This document shows positions 6,240-6,579 of a stretch of DNA of 6,579 nucleotides, one piece after another (within the stretch, counting starts at the first letter, position 1; every line of letters begins with the position of its first letter). Both the position numbers and the translations under genes were made by a program. The notes beneath the pieces are model-generated. The model ran no database searches, had not been told where the DNA came from, and worked only from the letters and a program-made list of their open reading frames with translations. Source of the DNA: Streptococcaceae bacterium (GTDB lineage Bacteria > Bacillota > Bacilli > Lactobacillales > Streptococcaceae); the NCBI GenBank assembly GCA_009779335.1, contig WREM01000062.1, forward strand, positions 1 through 6,579, given 5' to 3'.

Positions 6240-6272
6240 TATTTTTCCTTCTATGACAAATATGCCTTTTCT

Positions 6273-6301
6273 ATTTTATTATAACTTCCCAACTATATCA
6301 A
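6273..6301 (-). promoter_or_regulatory. Promoter of cppA
   Basis: On the minus strand TTGATA (6296-6301) and TAAAAT (6273-6278) are separated by 17 bases; each matches five of six consensus positions. The predicted start near 6266 leaves a leader of about 27 bases that holds the ribosome binding site. An overlapping perfect TATAAT (6278-6283) lacks a -35 at the right distance. Confidence 0.65.
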
Positions 6302-6317
6302 AGATTTCACCTTCTTA

Positions 6318-6326
6318 TGATACAAT
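6318..6326 (+). promoter_or_regulatory. Extended -10 promoter of the right-edge membrane gene
   Basis: TGA plus TACAAT (6321-6326) forms an extended -10; no good -35 is present, and the usual -35 position (6298-6303) overlaps the -35 of the divergent cppA promoter. Exactly six bases (GAAATT) separate it from the ATG at 6333, so the predicted +1 falls on the start codon. Confidence 0.55.
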
Positions 6327-6332
6327 GAAATT

Positions 6333-6579
6333 ATGCAAAATAAGACTTTCATTCAATATCTCTCTGATTATCGTTGGTTACTCATGATTATTCCCGCAAT
6401 TTTATTAACTTTGCCTTCTTTGTTTGGTTCAAAAGTTGATTGGGGGAGTTCGTTCATTCTCTTTTCTGTACTTTATATCATTGGGCTTCTCTTTGTCTAT
6501 CAAAGGGCGAAGTGGTTGGCTTTATTCGCTCTATCCCAACTACCTATGCTTGTCCTTCAAATTATTTCTTTGGTGAACA
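6333..6579 (+). CDS. Multi-pass membrane protein of unknown family (3' end beyond the right edge)
   Basis: The frame is open from the ATG at 6333 to the window edge: 82 complete codons, C-terminus missing. I do not recognise the family. A short polar N-terminus (MQNKTFIQYLSDYR) is followed by three hydrophobic segments at about residues 15-31, 40-57 and 61-80, joined by FGSKVDWGSS and YQRAKW; the basic N-terminus and the basic second loop suggest that both are cytoplasmic. It has no Shine-Dalgarno sequence before the ATG, and its -10 ends six bases upstream, so the message may be leaderless. An ATG at 6325 is in another frame that stops early. It diverges from cppA, sharing a 93-bp intergenic region. 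Without the rest of the protein, polymer-export, transporter and orphan membrane proteins cannot be told apart. Confidence 0.75.
   Translation, partial: MQNKTFIQYLSDYRWLLMIIPAILLTLPSLFGSKVDWGSSFILFSVLYIIGLLFVYQRAKWLALFALSQLPMLVLQIISLVN

Noticed and set aside
1..6579. Mobile elements, CRISPR arrays, tRNA/rRNA genes, phage or defence genes
   Set aside because: No direct repeats with spacers, transposase or integrase frames, cloverleaf-like segments or rRNA sequence were seen; intergenic space is short and fully accounted for by promoters and terminators.

Overview
The window is an ordinary-looking chromosomal stretch of a low-GC Firmicute. The protein sequences and gene pairs point to Lactobacillales, most likely Lactococcus or a close relative. 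TypA, AckA and the YtxK-type methyltransferase read as lactococcal/streptococcal. A DUF3165-type small membrane gene follows typA as in streptococci, and a CppA-family gene is present. Promoters are mostly extended -10 (TGnTATAAT) types, and AAGGA-type ribosome binding sites precede most genes. I see no IS element, phage gene, CRISPR array, tRNA or rRNA.

Layout, left to right. (1) A minus-strand pair: yqgQ (720-941), then a ROK-family glucokinase, glk, whose 3' end runs off the left edge. They overlap by one base (TAATG). (2) A 144-bp divergent intergenic region (942-1085) with a promoter for each direction and a one-mismatch candidate CcpA (cre) site. (3) Plus strand: typA/bipA, which has a TTG start, then a 76-residue three-helix membrane protein with its own extended -10 promoter, then an intrinsic terminator. 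(4) Plus strand: a YtxK-like SAM-dependent methyltransferase followed by acetate kinase, ackA, which has its own promoter. (5) A bidirectional terminator shared by ackA and the convergent cppA-family gene (minus). (6) A 93-bp divergent intergenic region, then the first 82 codons of an unrecognised multi-pass membrane protein cut by the right edge.

The genes fit central metabolism and translation. Glucokinase feeds free glucose into glycolysis, and acetate kinase makes ATP and acetate from acetyl-phosphate at the end of mixed-acid fermentation. TypA is a ribosome-associated GTPase. The DUF3165-type protein and CppA have no secure role.

No new multi-gene system is visible. The points most worth a second look are regulatory. 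Two genes (yqgQ and the right-edge membrane gene) have a -10 element ending exactly six bases before the ATG and no Shine-Dalgarno sequence, so both may be leaderless. An imperfect inverted repeat sits where the ackA -35 element should be. A terminator stands just in front of the methyltransferase gene, which has no clear promoter of its own.
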